In this document: piece by piece, positions 39,814 to 49,845 of the stretch
How positions within the stretch are numbered: the first letter of the stretch is position 1
Layout: every line of letters starts with the position of its first letter
Origin: Aphrophora alni
Lineage: Eukaryota; Arthropoda; Insecta; Hemiptera; Aphrophoridae
Assembly: GCA_963513935.1 (NCBI GenBank)
Contig: OY740768.1
Location: 70,798,877-70,862,876, forward strand
Length of the DNA stretch: 64,000 bases
Direction: 5' to 3'
Made by a program: the position numbers and the translations under genes
Notes under the pieces: model-generated
The model's database searches: none
What the model was told of the DNA's origin: nothing
What the model saw: the letters and a program-made list of their open reading frames with translations, nothing else

Positions 39814-40597
39814 AAGGATAAATAAAGCAAAAGCTTAAAGTTTCAAATATTTTAATAGTATGAATGAGCTACAATTGTTTCGCCTTGCGGCATCTACGGG
39901 CAACTGATAATTTACAAGTATAGACAACTATATAAACATAAGTAACAGGAAACTGAAATACAATAGAGAAATCGGGGAAGGTAGGGGGATGACCTAGCAG
40001 GTAGGTAAAGGTTAATGAACTATGTTACGGATGGGTTTTAGAAGAGGTGACGAATTTAATACAATGTGGTCATTTAAGTTGAGAATAGGCCTAAGTGAAA
40101 TAGATCTATTTATTTCTAAACATTCTAAATTATTTAATCTATTGCTTTTATTTTCTATATGTAAGAGTTTAACATTTGATTTCGGATCAAAACTATGACC
40201 CGAGTCCAAAAGGTGGTTAGCAAAGTTAGAGTTTCTATAGCCATGTTTCCAGCTATTTACATGTTCTTTAATTCTAACTTTTATAGATCTAACTGTTTGA
40301 CCTATGTACTCAGAGTCACAATCGTGACAAGATATTTTATAAACTCCACTATTTTCTAACATTTCTTTTTATCTTTATTATTCACCAACATTTTCCCTAG
40401 ATTTTTATTACAATAAAAGGCAACTTTACGATTACATTTAGTAGAAATAAGGTTACTGATTTTATAACTAGATGTTTATATAGTTGTCTATACTTGTAAA
40501 TTATCAGTTGCCCGTAGATGCCGCAATGCGAAACAATTGTAGCTCATTCATACTATTAAAATATTTGAAACTTTAAGCTTTTGCTTTATTTATCCTT
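39814..40597 (-). mobile_element. Penelope-like element, 5'-truncated, with inverted terminal arms
   Basis: Inverted 126-bp arms (39814-39939 and 40472-40597) flank a GIY-YIG coding remnant on the minus strand. The arms start AAGGATAAATAAAGC and contain the hammerhead-like block; here the core reads CCGTAGA in both arms, whereas the 33.5 kb copy has CCGATGA. Penelope-like elements commonly carry terminal pseudo-LTRs in direct or inverted arrangement with hammerhead motifs, and this copy fits. The reverse transcriptase is missing. Confidence 0.88.
40012..40455 (-). pseudogene. Penelope-like GIY-YIG endonuclease domain
   Basis: The open frame from 40362 downward reads MLENSGVYKISCHDCDSEYI, GQTVRSIKVRIKEHVNSWKH, and on to LLHIENKSNRLNNLECLEIN. 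GVYKI...YIGQT is the GIY-YIG signature, followed by the conserved Arg of the helix and a candidate catalytic Glu (LE.LEI). CHDC supplies the cysteine pair often seen in Penelope nucleases. Upstream, CNRKVAFYCNKNLGKMLVNN (about 40455-40385) continues the family pattern but is one base out of frame, with the break in the A-rich AAAAAGAAATG. The reverse transcriptase that should precede it is absent. Confidence 0.88.
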
Positions 40598-42676
40598 GAA
40601 TATGGAGTTTCAACAAGAAATATCTGCTGTTACATTAAAGTATACTAATTAGCCTATGGATCATGGAATTGTATGCAGCCATCTTTTGTGAATATTGATG
40701 GTGAGAATCAGAATGTTGAAATAAATATACTTATATATTTGAAAAAGAACGTGAAAAAAATATTAATGAAACATTATAAAGTAAAATATCTGTTATAGTA
40801 ATGAACTTCTCCAACGTTATATGTAAAGCATTACCTAGGGCCTATACAAAATTTGAGCAAAGGTCGACCAGAACAGCGAAAAGTAAATGGTTTACTTACA
40901 CAGTTATACACATAGTACATAAATACTTATGGTAAATTACACTTGTGGTTAATGGCGGCCAATATAAAGTCTCAGATGTCCGATTTTCCAAATGGAAACT
41001 CGCAATAAGCGATAGAATATCTATATTAGAAATTAGCTAAAACATTTACTTAGACATTAAAATGAAGATTTTAGAAGTAATAATATAAATATATCTTATA
41101 GTCAAGCCAGTATATGGTGACTTGGAATTCTGTTTGACAGATTGTGATCAAGCGTCACCATATACCGACCTACCTAAAATACAACATACCCTATAACGAA
41201 TCTTGTAACATTGAACGTGTATTTAGTAGGCCGTATAATCCAGGTGACATTCAATGTATCTTTGGTGATCATAGAGGCACTGACATCCGGTCTTGGTAGT
41301 AGATTTGCGTGGAAGCAACTACATAATTCTTCAACACATTCTGTAAATACACATTAACACAGTTTAGATTAATGATGAAATACAAATCGCAGCCATCACA
41401 TAGTTTTGACTACACAGATGTTTTGGCTTAGTTATATAAAATATAGGTGTATTTATTTTTTAAATTATTTAAACATTTAGATTACGGAAATGGAGCTTTA
41501 ATTTTAATTTTAACACGATGAAAATTAGTAGTCAATTACCTTTTGACCAAATAAGAAATAAGAATGTCTTTATAAAATTTAAATTATGTTTAAGAACTTA
41601 TGAACATAAACTTAATTTGACGCTATGTTTCCCAATTATATCAAGAGGTATTAAATTTGAAATCAATTATTCAAACGACCATGAAAAGGAAGGAGTGCAT
41701 GCAGTCGCAGCGTTGGGACATTCCAAATTCACATATACAGAATAATTTCACAAGTTTGTCACTAGAAACATTAACTCCCATTCAGCTCAAGATGACCAAG
41801 GTATCCTAGTGGGTCTACAACTCTCTTCATTTATTTTGGGGGTAAATTTCTCATTGTCGTCTCTCATATCATGTCTTTCTTGACAAATTCTTTTTTGCTT
41901 CAGATCCTGGTTCTATTAGGGTTTTTGAGGGCTAGAGGTATTTATTTTATTAAGACGATTATGACTCCTAGGTTTTTGCTTTTAAAACATTTTATGAAAA
42001 CTTTTGTTATTCAGTCAAGATTTATATATTATCTACCAACTCACCTAATTTCAGGGTATATAGGTAGTTTAACAAACACACTATGACTATCTGTTTTACC
42101 TTTATTGGTATTTTACTTCAATACAAATTGAATTAAAATGAAAATATCGCAATAAATTTCAATTTATTGTTTTTGACTTTAGGTTAACCAAACTCAATTT
42201 TAACTCTAATTTAGTATTTACTGAGTATTTTGACGGAAAACTAGTGAATTCTCAGTTCCAATCATTTTGCCGGTTGGTCAATTAAAGAATCTTTAGTGTT
42301 ACTCCAACACAAACCATGTCACATAACAAAATATTGCATATATCTATTTGAAGTAGTATCAACTTAAAAACAGTAAAATATTATTAGTTGTAAAAATAAA
42401 ATTTCGCAACAGCACACTAAGAACTAACCTAAACTAATTTAGCAATTTATTTTAATCAGATTATTTTTACATAACGATTAAAATAATTACAGACAAAAAC
42501 AGTGTTTCACCATATCTCTAATTGTTATTATTTTTGACATAATGAATTTCGTTTCATGACTTTTTGCTGAATATGTGCATTTTTCGTATACAATACTTTT
42601 GTTCCCTAATACCGTACTCCCTCCTTTTAACTATTTATTCCCGCATTGGATGAACAAAGATATGTTGTGAACTCTA

Positions 42677-42818
42677 AACTATAGATATCTGGTTCAGTGT
42701 ACACTTTATGGACGAGACTCTTGGCATTGTTAATGATGGATCATAAGCTATAAATACCTGGAACTGTGTATACTGTGGAGACAAGACTCTTGCCATTATG
42801 AGGATTGGACTCTAAGCT
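42677..42818 (-). repeat. 69-bp tandem duplication of an exon end and donor
   Basis: Minus strand: the block from 42818 (AGCTTAGAGTCC... through the exon end GTTCCAG and GTATTTATAGCTTA) is repeated from 42749 (AGCTTATGATCC...CACTGAACCAG ATATCTATAGTTTA). The second copy keeps NNAKSLVHKVYTEP in an open frame where the exon has HNGKSLVSTVYTVP. Its GTATTT donor has become ATATCT. Confidence 0.8.
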
Positions 42819-42908
42819 GACTTTGTAGCTGCATTGAGTGTTAATTTGTATTCCTTCATGAAGGGCTCCAGGTATTACATCAGGTGGTACTTTCCAACTG
42901 ACTGCCCT
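42758..42908 (-). CDS. RTK exon: FN3-like extracellular segment
   Basis: It reads RAVSWKVPPDVIPGALHEGI, QINTQCSYKVSLESNPHNGK, SLVSTVYTVP. 'V.W.VP......CSYKVSLES' fits the B-C strands of a fibronectin type III fold. The acceptor TTGCTTGCAG gives a codon-boundary start that matches the exon ending at 49453; the other two frames are closed. The donor G|GTATTT leaves one base. The downstream phase does not meet the exon at 38117 (see findings). Confidence 0.88.
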
Positions 42909-43022
42909 CTGCAAGCAACATCACACATTTTTATTTCTTTTTTTCCTTATGTGTTGCCTTGGACTGTTTCAGTCTATACTAGACTATAAATACCTTGATA
43001 AGGTTATCTTATGTCCGTATTG

Positions 43023-43077
43023 TAGAGGTAGCTACAGCGATGTTTCGCCGATCACAGTCGGCTTCGTGAGGTTAAGC
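43023..43077 (-). ncRNA. Hammerhead-like motif, left arm (intact stem II)
   Basis: Minus strand: CTCACGA (G5 changed to C), A, a perfect five-pair stem II GCCGA/UCGGC around CUGUGA, GAAA, CATCGCTG and TA followed by GCTA. Stem II is better here than in the right arm, while the core is damaged. The two arms have decayed independently from a consensus that would satisfy all hammerhead rules. Confidence 0.5.
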
Positions 43078-43210
43078 ACTAACACATAAACACATAACAA
43101 ATATCCTACAAATAGGAATAACCATAATGTGACAGACAATTCTTAATTTCAGTGAGGAAGAGGTTTACTCTGATTATTTCAAAACTATCAGTGTTTGTGT
43201 TATGTGTTAC

Positions 43211-43266
43211 TGCTTAGCCTGACGAAGAGCCGACTGTGATCGAGAAACAGCGCTGTAGCTAAGTCT
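43211..43266 (+). ncRNA. Hammerhead-ribozyme-like motif, right arm (intact core)
   Basis: Stem I strands CTTAGC (43213-43218) and GCTAAG (43258-43263) pair perfectly. The core is CTGACGA (43219-43225), stem II at least CGA/TCG around CTGTGA, then GAAA (43244-43247). Stem III is CAG/CTG with a two-base loop, and TA precedes the predicted cleavage after 43257. Every conserved core base of a type I hammerhead is present. Stem II is weakened by a GA insertion and a lost GC relative to the left arm. Confidence 0.62.
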
Positions 43267-43428
43267 ACATAAAGGATTGAAGACAACCTAATCAAGTATA
43301 TATTTATTATGTATTAAAATAGTGTACACATATTTAAATACACACTGAGTGTATAAATAAACCGTATTATTTTCAATATTAAACTTGGATTAGATTTCTG
43401 GACAATTTATAGGTCCATTACATGCGTT

Positions 43429-43628
43429 AGCTGGAAGCATCACAACTCGATACCTATAAACACTAATACTCGATACTTGTAAGTACCACAACTCTACAGA
43501 ACTCGACACCTGTAACCCTCACGACTCAATAGCTGGAAGCATCACAACTCGATACCTATAAACACTAATACTCGACACTTGTAAGCACCACAACTCTACG
43601 AAACTCCACACCTGTAAGCACTACCATC
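43429..43628. repeat. 102-bp tandem duplication with internal subrepeats
   Basis: Two copies start AGCTGGAAGCATCACAACTC at 43429 and 43531. Inside each, shorter ACTCGAtACCTgTAA-like and CACAACTC phrases recur every 25-30 bases. Confidence 0.9.
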
Positions 43629-46600
43629 TAACCGGTAATACCGTAGCAATGAACCTTCTTTTGAAATGAAATGTTTTTGTGACTCAATTTTTGTGGTTAT
43701 TATAGAAAGGTTATTTCCCTTTCTTACAGATATAGTAAAGAGAAATATTCGTTATAAGATAACCCAATAAAAGAGAGCATTAGGTAATTTTAAGTCTTTG
43801 AGCCACATGAATCGATTCATATATAAAAAAAATCGTTCTGCCCATTACTACTGTACTGTACGTTACAGCCTAGGAAATGAGTGATTCGATTTTCATAACA
43901 TTTAGAAATTTTGGTCAAATATTGAGAAATTTTTTAAATTGGTTATATAACATAAAATTTGGGTTTACTGCCGGCTATTACAGCAAAACGGAATATTTTT
44001 ATTTTCTCAAAGTCGACTTTAACTATTTTTCTCTCAAATGTAACCACTAAAACCTAGCTAAAACGTATTGATTACGATCTCTAAAAAAAAATCCTAATTC
44101 AGAAGTTCTCGGTTAAAAGGGAAAAAAAGACTTTGATAAAACTATGATCAATTATGAGTATCTTTAACCTATAATAATATACTAAGGTATGAGTGCCAAA
44201 CAGTAAAAGGAAATTATTGTTCTTTTCCAAATAAAACAATAAATATTCGAAATAATAAAAGAAAATGTTAATTGAACTTAGGAGAAATGAAAATGAGCCT
44301 ATATTGGTGTGAAAAACTCAACTTCAATACAAGATTTTACATAATTAAGGGGGGAAAAGTTTTCCATAATAAATAGACAAAACAAAGTAAAGTATTTTTG
44401 GGGGATTTTTTCACATAAAATACATACATACACACATAGATAAAAATCGATGTTGAATATTTGTTCAAGTAATTATCGTTGGAAAGGTTCTTTAATAAAA
44501 AAAAGCTGTGTTTTGGAATGATATCTGATAAGTTGATAAGGATAGACCGTTCAATTCCTATTTATGTAACGACTTGCACTTAGTGATAGATCTTGGCGGG
44601 TGTCCAAGCTTCGTAGATCTGTCCCTGCCAAAACGTCATGACAAAAAATAAGAAATATTATCTGAACAACCGCCAAGCTTGACCATTTGATATGAGTTTT
44701 GGTGACGTGGAAATTTATCATTTTAACAATAGTGTTAATATCATCCGGGATACTTGGATCTGTAGAAACGGTAAATATGTACATTATTCAACGATTGCAT
44801 TATCACTATTAAATGGATTCAATAAAGCTTTATAGATCAAAGTAGAGTCTAATAAAATGAGTTTATATAATTATTTTTGTAAAATATTAATTATAAAGAA
44901 TATATATCAAAGTTACATTTAGTGACAATGACGGTTTTTAATTGGGGTGGTTCGTACCCATTTTGTAAGGATATTGTTCAAAAAACTAACCAAATCATTT
45001 GATTCTGAATCAATTTTAAAGGAAAAAGGTATTAGTCACATTTTTATAAATATGAATACTTGTCGAGTTATTTTAAAAACTCGCACACTAGGTTATGCCA
45101 TTGATGTGACTATAATAGATATTAATTCAATGGTTATACTATTAGTTGAATATGATTGGGAAAATTTGTTAGGAAGTTTCAAATAATGGCAGTTAAAAAA
45201 TTCTACTCGGAAGTTCTGTAAATTTTAACTAACAACTAATTGTTATCACATGTTAGTGCCAAAACTGAGGTCAACACAGTAAAATAATTTCGTACGGTAT
45301 TAGCAGCGTCCTGGGTATTTGTGTTTGCCAGAACCAAGAATTAATTAGGGACATAAGCCCGTGAGATTTGTGTGGCGTGCTAGATTAAGGATAAAACGAA
45401 AACATGTGATGGTTTCGAGGTTGCACGATTAGATAAGGATTGTCAATAAGATGCAGGTTTTTGAATCTATACAAACAAGTCTATTGAATTGAGAAGCCAT
45501 TTATTGTTTTCGCTAAAACGATTTTGTAACTATTTTTTTAAAATTGTTTGTCCGATATCTATGTGATGCTCTACGGGACAAATGAGTGGGTTAATTTTGA
45601 TCCAGTTTAATAGGTACGTTGGTATAGTTTGTCCATACTGGAGTCGTTTTAATTCATTTTTGTTTTTACTCTGAAAAACAAACACTTCGATTATCTAAAA
45701 ATAGTTTTAGTAATTTTTATCAAATTGCTACTCCAAGGACCAGAAAATAATATATTTATTATTCTAATCTCTTAAAAAGATTCGGTTCAGATAAAAAAAA
45801 AATAAATAAATAAATGAACAGCGAACGCCGTTGTACAAGTATGAATTTCTTACAGTCGGTGTTTTGTCGTTAACGATTACCCAATGTCTTCTCGTAATAC
45901 AAACAATACTCTCTTGAATATGTCCAATTAATTATCAGTCATAACCGGTCAAAGTAATGGTGTATTCATTTACTTTATTATTTAGACGTAGCCTACATCA
46001 CAACATATTTTTGCTTATCAAATCTATCAGCTTTTGTACACATTTTGTGAAAAAGTCTCTATTGAACAAACCAATAATAGTAGAACCAGAATGAATTATT
46101 GTTTTGCTTCCATTCTAGTACACGTAAATTATATAAAAAAAAAAACATGCCATAGAGCAAAGTAAAAATTTCGAAAGTTGTTTCAACCAAAAATATCCAC
46201 CATGTCGAAAAAAATCCAATCTTGAACTAAATACTTTTAATCTGAGAAGTGTTGAGCTTGTTCATCAACTAATTCTAAATCAAAACAACCAAATGGACTT
46301 AATTTAAGACCTCTTATCTTCAAAAGTATGTAAACAGCTGTATAATTTTAAAATTGATTTAATTGTTGTAAATCTATATTATTATTTTCAGTCATATCTC
46401 TAAGCTCTCACTTTTTTTTATTAATGAAGGCCGGAAATCGAAACAGAAACAATTTTATTTTTATTTTCTATCTATTTTTATTTATTTTTTATGTTAATCT
46501 AGTAGTGAAGTCATGTACTCGTTTATACTGCGTTTATATCTGTATATGGACATGATAAACAGCTTTCCATAGAGAGGTCACGTAATATTCATTGCCAAAT

Positions 46601-49452
46601 TACAAGCCTAGTAATCTCATTATAATTTTATGATATTATGTAAACGCTTCTAAAACTAAAAACGTGAAAGTTATTTTGTTTTTATTTTTCACCTAAATGT
46701 CCGTTTTATGGAGGAAAAAAAGAATTGTAATGTTCTTTTTAACTGTTATAAAATTCTCAGAATAATACAGTACATGTATCCCCTTCCCCTTTATATATTT
46801 TTTAAAGTAGATGACAGTAAGTAGAGACAGTCGGGTTAATAACTATAGAAATACAGAATAATTCAATAGTCATGCACCCCATTTTTTCTGCTCAATATAG
46901 CAAAATAATTGTGTTTACTTACTCGATTTTTGTTTAATAGATAAGTTTAGTACATACGCCATGTCCATATAGTAGATAAAAATCCTTTATTTACTGTTTT
47001 TGGAGACAAAGAATTTGGTTTCACGGTTTCTAATAAAATTACAATCAGAAGATGGACACTTTGTTAAGGATATTTTATGGTCTCCGGAGAACGTAACGTG
47101 GATAGTTAAATATGAACAAGGTACAAAAACACGGATCATATCAATATCATAAAATAAAACCCTTAATTTAAAAACATGGTTCAACTTAGATATAACAACA
47201 AAATTCTGAACTCGTTTAAAAACAAAAACGTAACTACCTTTATAAAAATTAAATTACCTTCTCTTCTAACTACACTATTTCTCTACACACGTTTTATATA
47301 AAAAATTTTAAATGGCAACTCTATTTGGGTATTCAACAAAGCTTTTTGTAAATGATAATTACAATTTTTAAATTAAACTTTTTTATCACCAGGTTGGTTT
47401 GTTTCCTAGAAAACATAAATGATAACGACGAGTCCTGCAGGACTGCTGTTCACATTGAACCAAACTTTTGTATTAATGATGAACTAAAATAAAGCGGAAT
47501 TTTAGATATTTGTCTGTTGAAAAGCCATTTTTTTCACCAGTAACAATGTATAAATAGTTAGTTATGGTTGATCGTATGTGACATTCATATTTTAGAAAAC
47601 AATTTTAAAAACCACAGTTTACCAGTAAAATCACAATGTTAGGTGACGTAATGACCGTGGCAGTTGATTATGACAGGACTGGTTCATGTTTGAGATAATT
47701 CAGCGTATTCTGTCCTTCAATTGTGCCACGGGGTGAATAACACGTTTCGTAGGATATAGATAGGCTTAAGAGAATCTGTAGAACAGACTCCACGATCACC
47801 AGCTTCTTCTCGCCGGATTTTGCCCTGTAGTGAATTCTCAAAGTGCAAGTTTAAGTTGTGGAGATCATCCGGAGCGCCGTAGGGTGATTTAGCATGCACG
47901 TCCTTTGATCTTGTAATTCTGTGCTTTATTAGGGAGGACATGATCAAAAGTCTATTGAAAAGTGTTTAAGTTAATAGGGAAGATGTTGAATATGTTGCAT
48001 AGGGGTGATAATAGTCCATTAACGTTATTTTGTCCGTATAAATAAAATAATTATCTCATTAGTTCTCACCGTTATAGAAACTCAGCACATTGAAGATATA
48101 CATCATACAGATTATGTATAACTGATTATTTTAATGTTTATTTATTGTAATTTGACCTGAATTTCAATCTACCTCTATCGTAGTTCCATTATTTATTTAT
48201 AAACACACAATGTTCTTCTTGTGCACTACCTTTGATTAAAAATGTTTAGACGTTAATGTATAACGTAACAATTAAAACAAAAATAACGAACAAAACTTGT
48301 CATAATTATACTTTTATTCGTTTATTTAATTCTTGCTGTACAGTAGAAAATGTTTGTAAAATACAATGTTAAAGTTATTAAAAAGTTTGAAATAAATCGT
48401 ATAAACGTTCAATTTCAATTAAAATAAATAATTAAATTAAATGTTTTAACAAATGTTTAATACAGTGGTTGTTGATGGTTTTAATAGTGTTAAGACGGAC
48501 AATTGTTTAGTTTCGAGTATAGAGTTAAACTTCAGATATAAACTTACTATTAAGATTTGTTATAATTAAGAAATCTGTGTCAGAACTTTGAAAACTGTCA
48601 GTGACGTAATACAAGCTTCAAATACGAGATGTAAATATTCGTCAAGCAGCTCGAGAAAATTGTATGGGGAGTTTCAGTTTATCACCAGTTTATAACTAGC
48701 TTCGTTATACTCCAAATATTAGAAAACAGAACAATTTTTAATTTATGGTGGAGAGATCGACTTTAATATCGGTAAAGTTAAATAAGGTGAGATTTACTTT
48801 TTAAACGGCGATAATTTCAGACAAATGCGTTTCGCAGTTATATATTCCGTCTCTAAAGTTCCGCAGTCTGAGATACAGTCTAAACTTAATTATGTATTTA
48901 GATTAATTACAGCATCCTCAAGGTAGTAATGTGTCTGAGGTGGAGAGGAAAAGAGGGGGCCCCACACTTTATTTGTTGCGTTTACTTTCACCGGTACAAC
49001 CCCAATAAAAAAATATATAGACCTCAAATCCTTCTGTGTTAACGCGTACCCTATTTTCGTTTCTTTTATCGGTGTAAATAAAATAAATCGTTTACAAAAG
49101 TCTGTCACGAAGTTGTAACTTTAGAAATTAAATGTAGCTAAGCAGTAATTTGTGTACCTAGTTTTCTTGGAATGGGTTGTACCGTCAAGTCAGGCTGGGA
49201 AAGCAAGTAGAAGGAAGGACACGCCCTTTACACCAGACACAATCCTAGTGTGAGGCTACTGTATATCTCATTTTGCTTTTTGTACATTGAACCTTCAATA
49301 TTCAACAGTCAGTTTATTTAAATATTTGGTAAAATTGTCCATAGTAAAACATTTTGTCATCAACAAGGTGATTATTGAGATATTTAATACCAAGGATTAC
49401 TTATTGGAAATACAGGTGTACATATAAAAACGTGAATGGTAAGTGTACTCAC

Positions 49453-49553
49453 AGGATCATCTATGTACGCATAGTATGGATCCGTCATGCAGAATGGATG
49501 CGACTCATTCAGTGGCAATACATGAAGGTTGTAACTCTCTGGTTGTCTGCCAC
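49453..49553 (-). CDS. RTK exon: FN3-like extracellular segment
   Basis: It reads GRQPESYNLHVLPLNESHPF then CMTDPYYAYVDD or CMTDPYYAYIDDP (acceptor CGTATTGCAG, donor CCT|GTGAGT). Joined to the upstream exon it gives TWTPPTSGRQPESYNLHVLP, an unmistakable FN3 'W.PP..G..P..Y.L.V' C-strand passage, with an N-glycosylation site NES. Two split bases at the start fit the exon ending at 62326, and the codon-boundary end fits the exon starting at 42908. Confidence 0.92.
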
Positions 49554-49719
49554 CTGCAATACGTTTAGAAGTATAGTATTCAACATAAAGTAAAGATGTT
49601 TGGGGATTATGGTGAGAGAAGGGGGATATTTCCTCTACTAATTAAACTATATTTTATTATTCTTCATTATTTTAACACAAAATGGAAAGAAGACAAGAAA
49701 TAAGCACACATAAAACACG

Positions 49720-49845
49720 ACTAGAAACACATCCAACCTAATATTAACCTAACTTAAACTACCCTAATAAAAAGTAACTCAACCTAATCTTAGCCTAATT
49801 AAACACAACCTAACCTAACTTATGCTATCCTAACTTGTAAAACAA
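49720..49845. repeat. Degenerate CCTAA-rich tract
   Basis: Repeated AACCTAA, CCTAACTT and CAACCTAACCTAACTT phrases, irregularly spaced. It resembles a degraded form of the insect CCTAA/TTAGG telomere unit but is too irregular to call telomeric. Confidence 0.5.

Larger units (their letters stand above)
38118..42757. other. Intron with a retroelement cluster, probably hiding one exon
   Basis: It contains the Penelope-like fragment, the Jockey-like fragment and the complete inverted-arm Penelope-like copy between 38.2 and 40.6 kb. The remainder (40.6-42.68 kb) is AT-rich with no recognised gene. The phase mismatch of the flanking exons requires an additional exon of 3n+1 bases here; I could not place it. 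Confidence 0.55.
42990..43302. mobile_element. Short palindromic element with hammerhead-bearing arms
   Basis: Arms of roughly 110 bp (42990-43104 and 43190-43302) are inverted relatives sharing GATCACAGTCGGCT, TAGCTACAGCG and AACACATAA blocks. About 85 bp separates them. The design matches the Penelope-like palindromes at 33.5 and 39.8 kb, but the sequence family is different. No coding sequence is present. Confidence 0.75.
42909..49452. other. Intron with ribozyme-like palindrome and small tandem repeats
   Basis: It holds the hammerhead-like palindrome at 43.0-43.3 kb and a tandem duplication at 43.43-43.63 kb. From 43.6 to 49.4 kb it is mostly AT-rich noncoding DNA. Less AT-rich patches of unknown nature lie at about 44.56-44.78, 47.64-47.95 and 49.15-49.26 kb. 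Confidence 0.55.

Noticed and set aside
44551..44784. Minus-strand 77-codon frame in a slightly GC-richer patch
   Set aside because: No recognisable domain, no splice fit with the receptor; could be a repeat fragment but nothing supports a gene.
49720..49845. Possible interstitial insect telomere (CCTAA)n
   Set aside because: Spacing and sequence too irregular for a telomeric array; recorded only as a degenerate tract.
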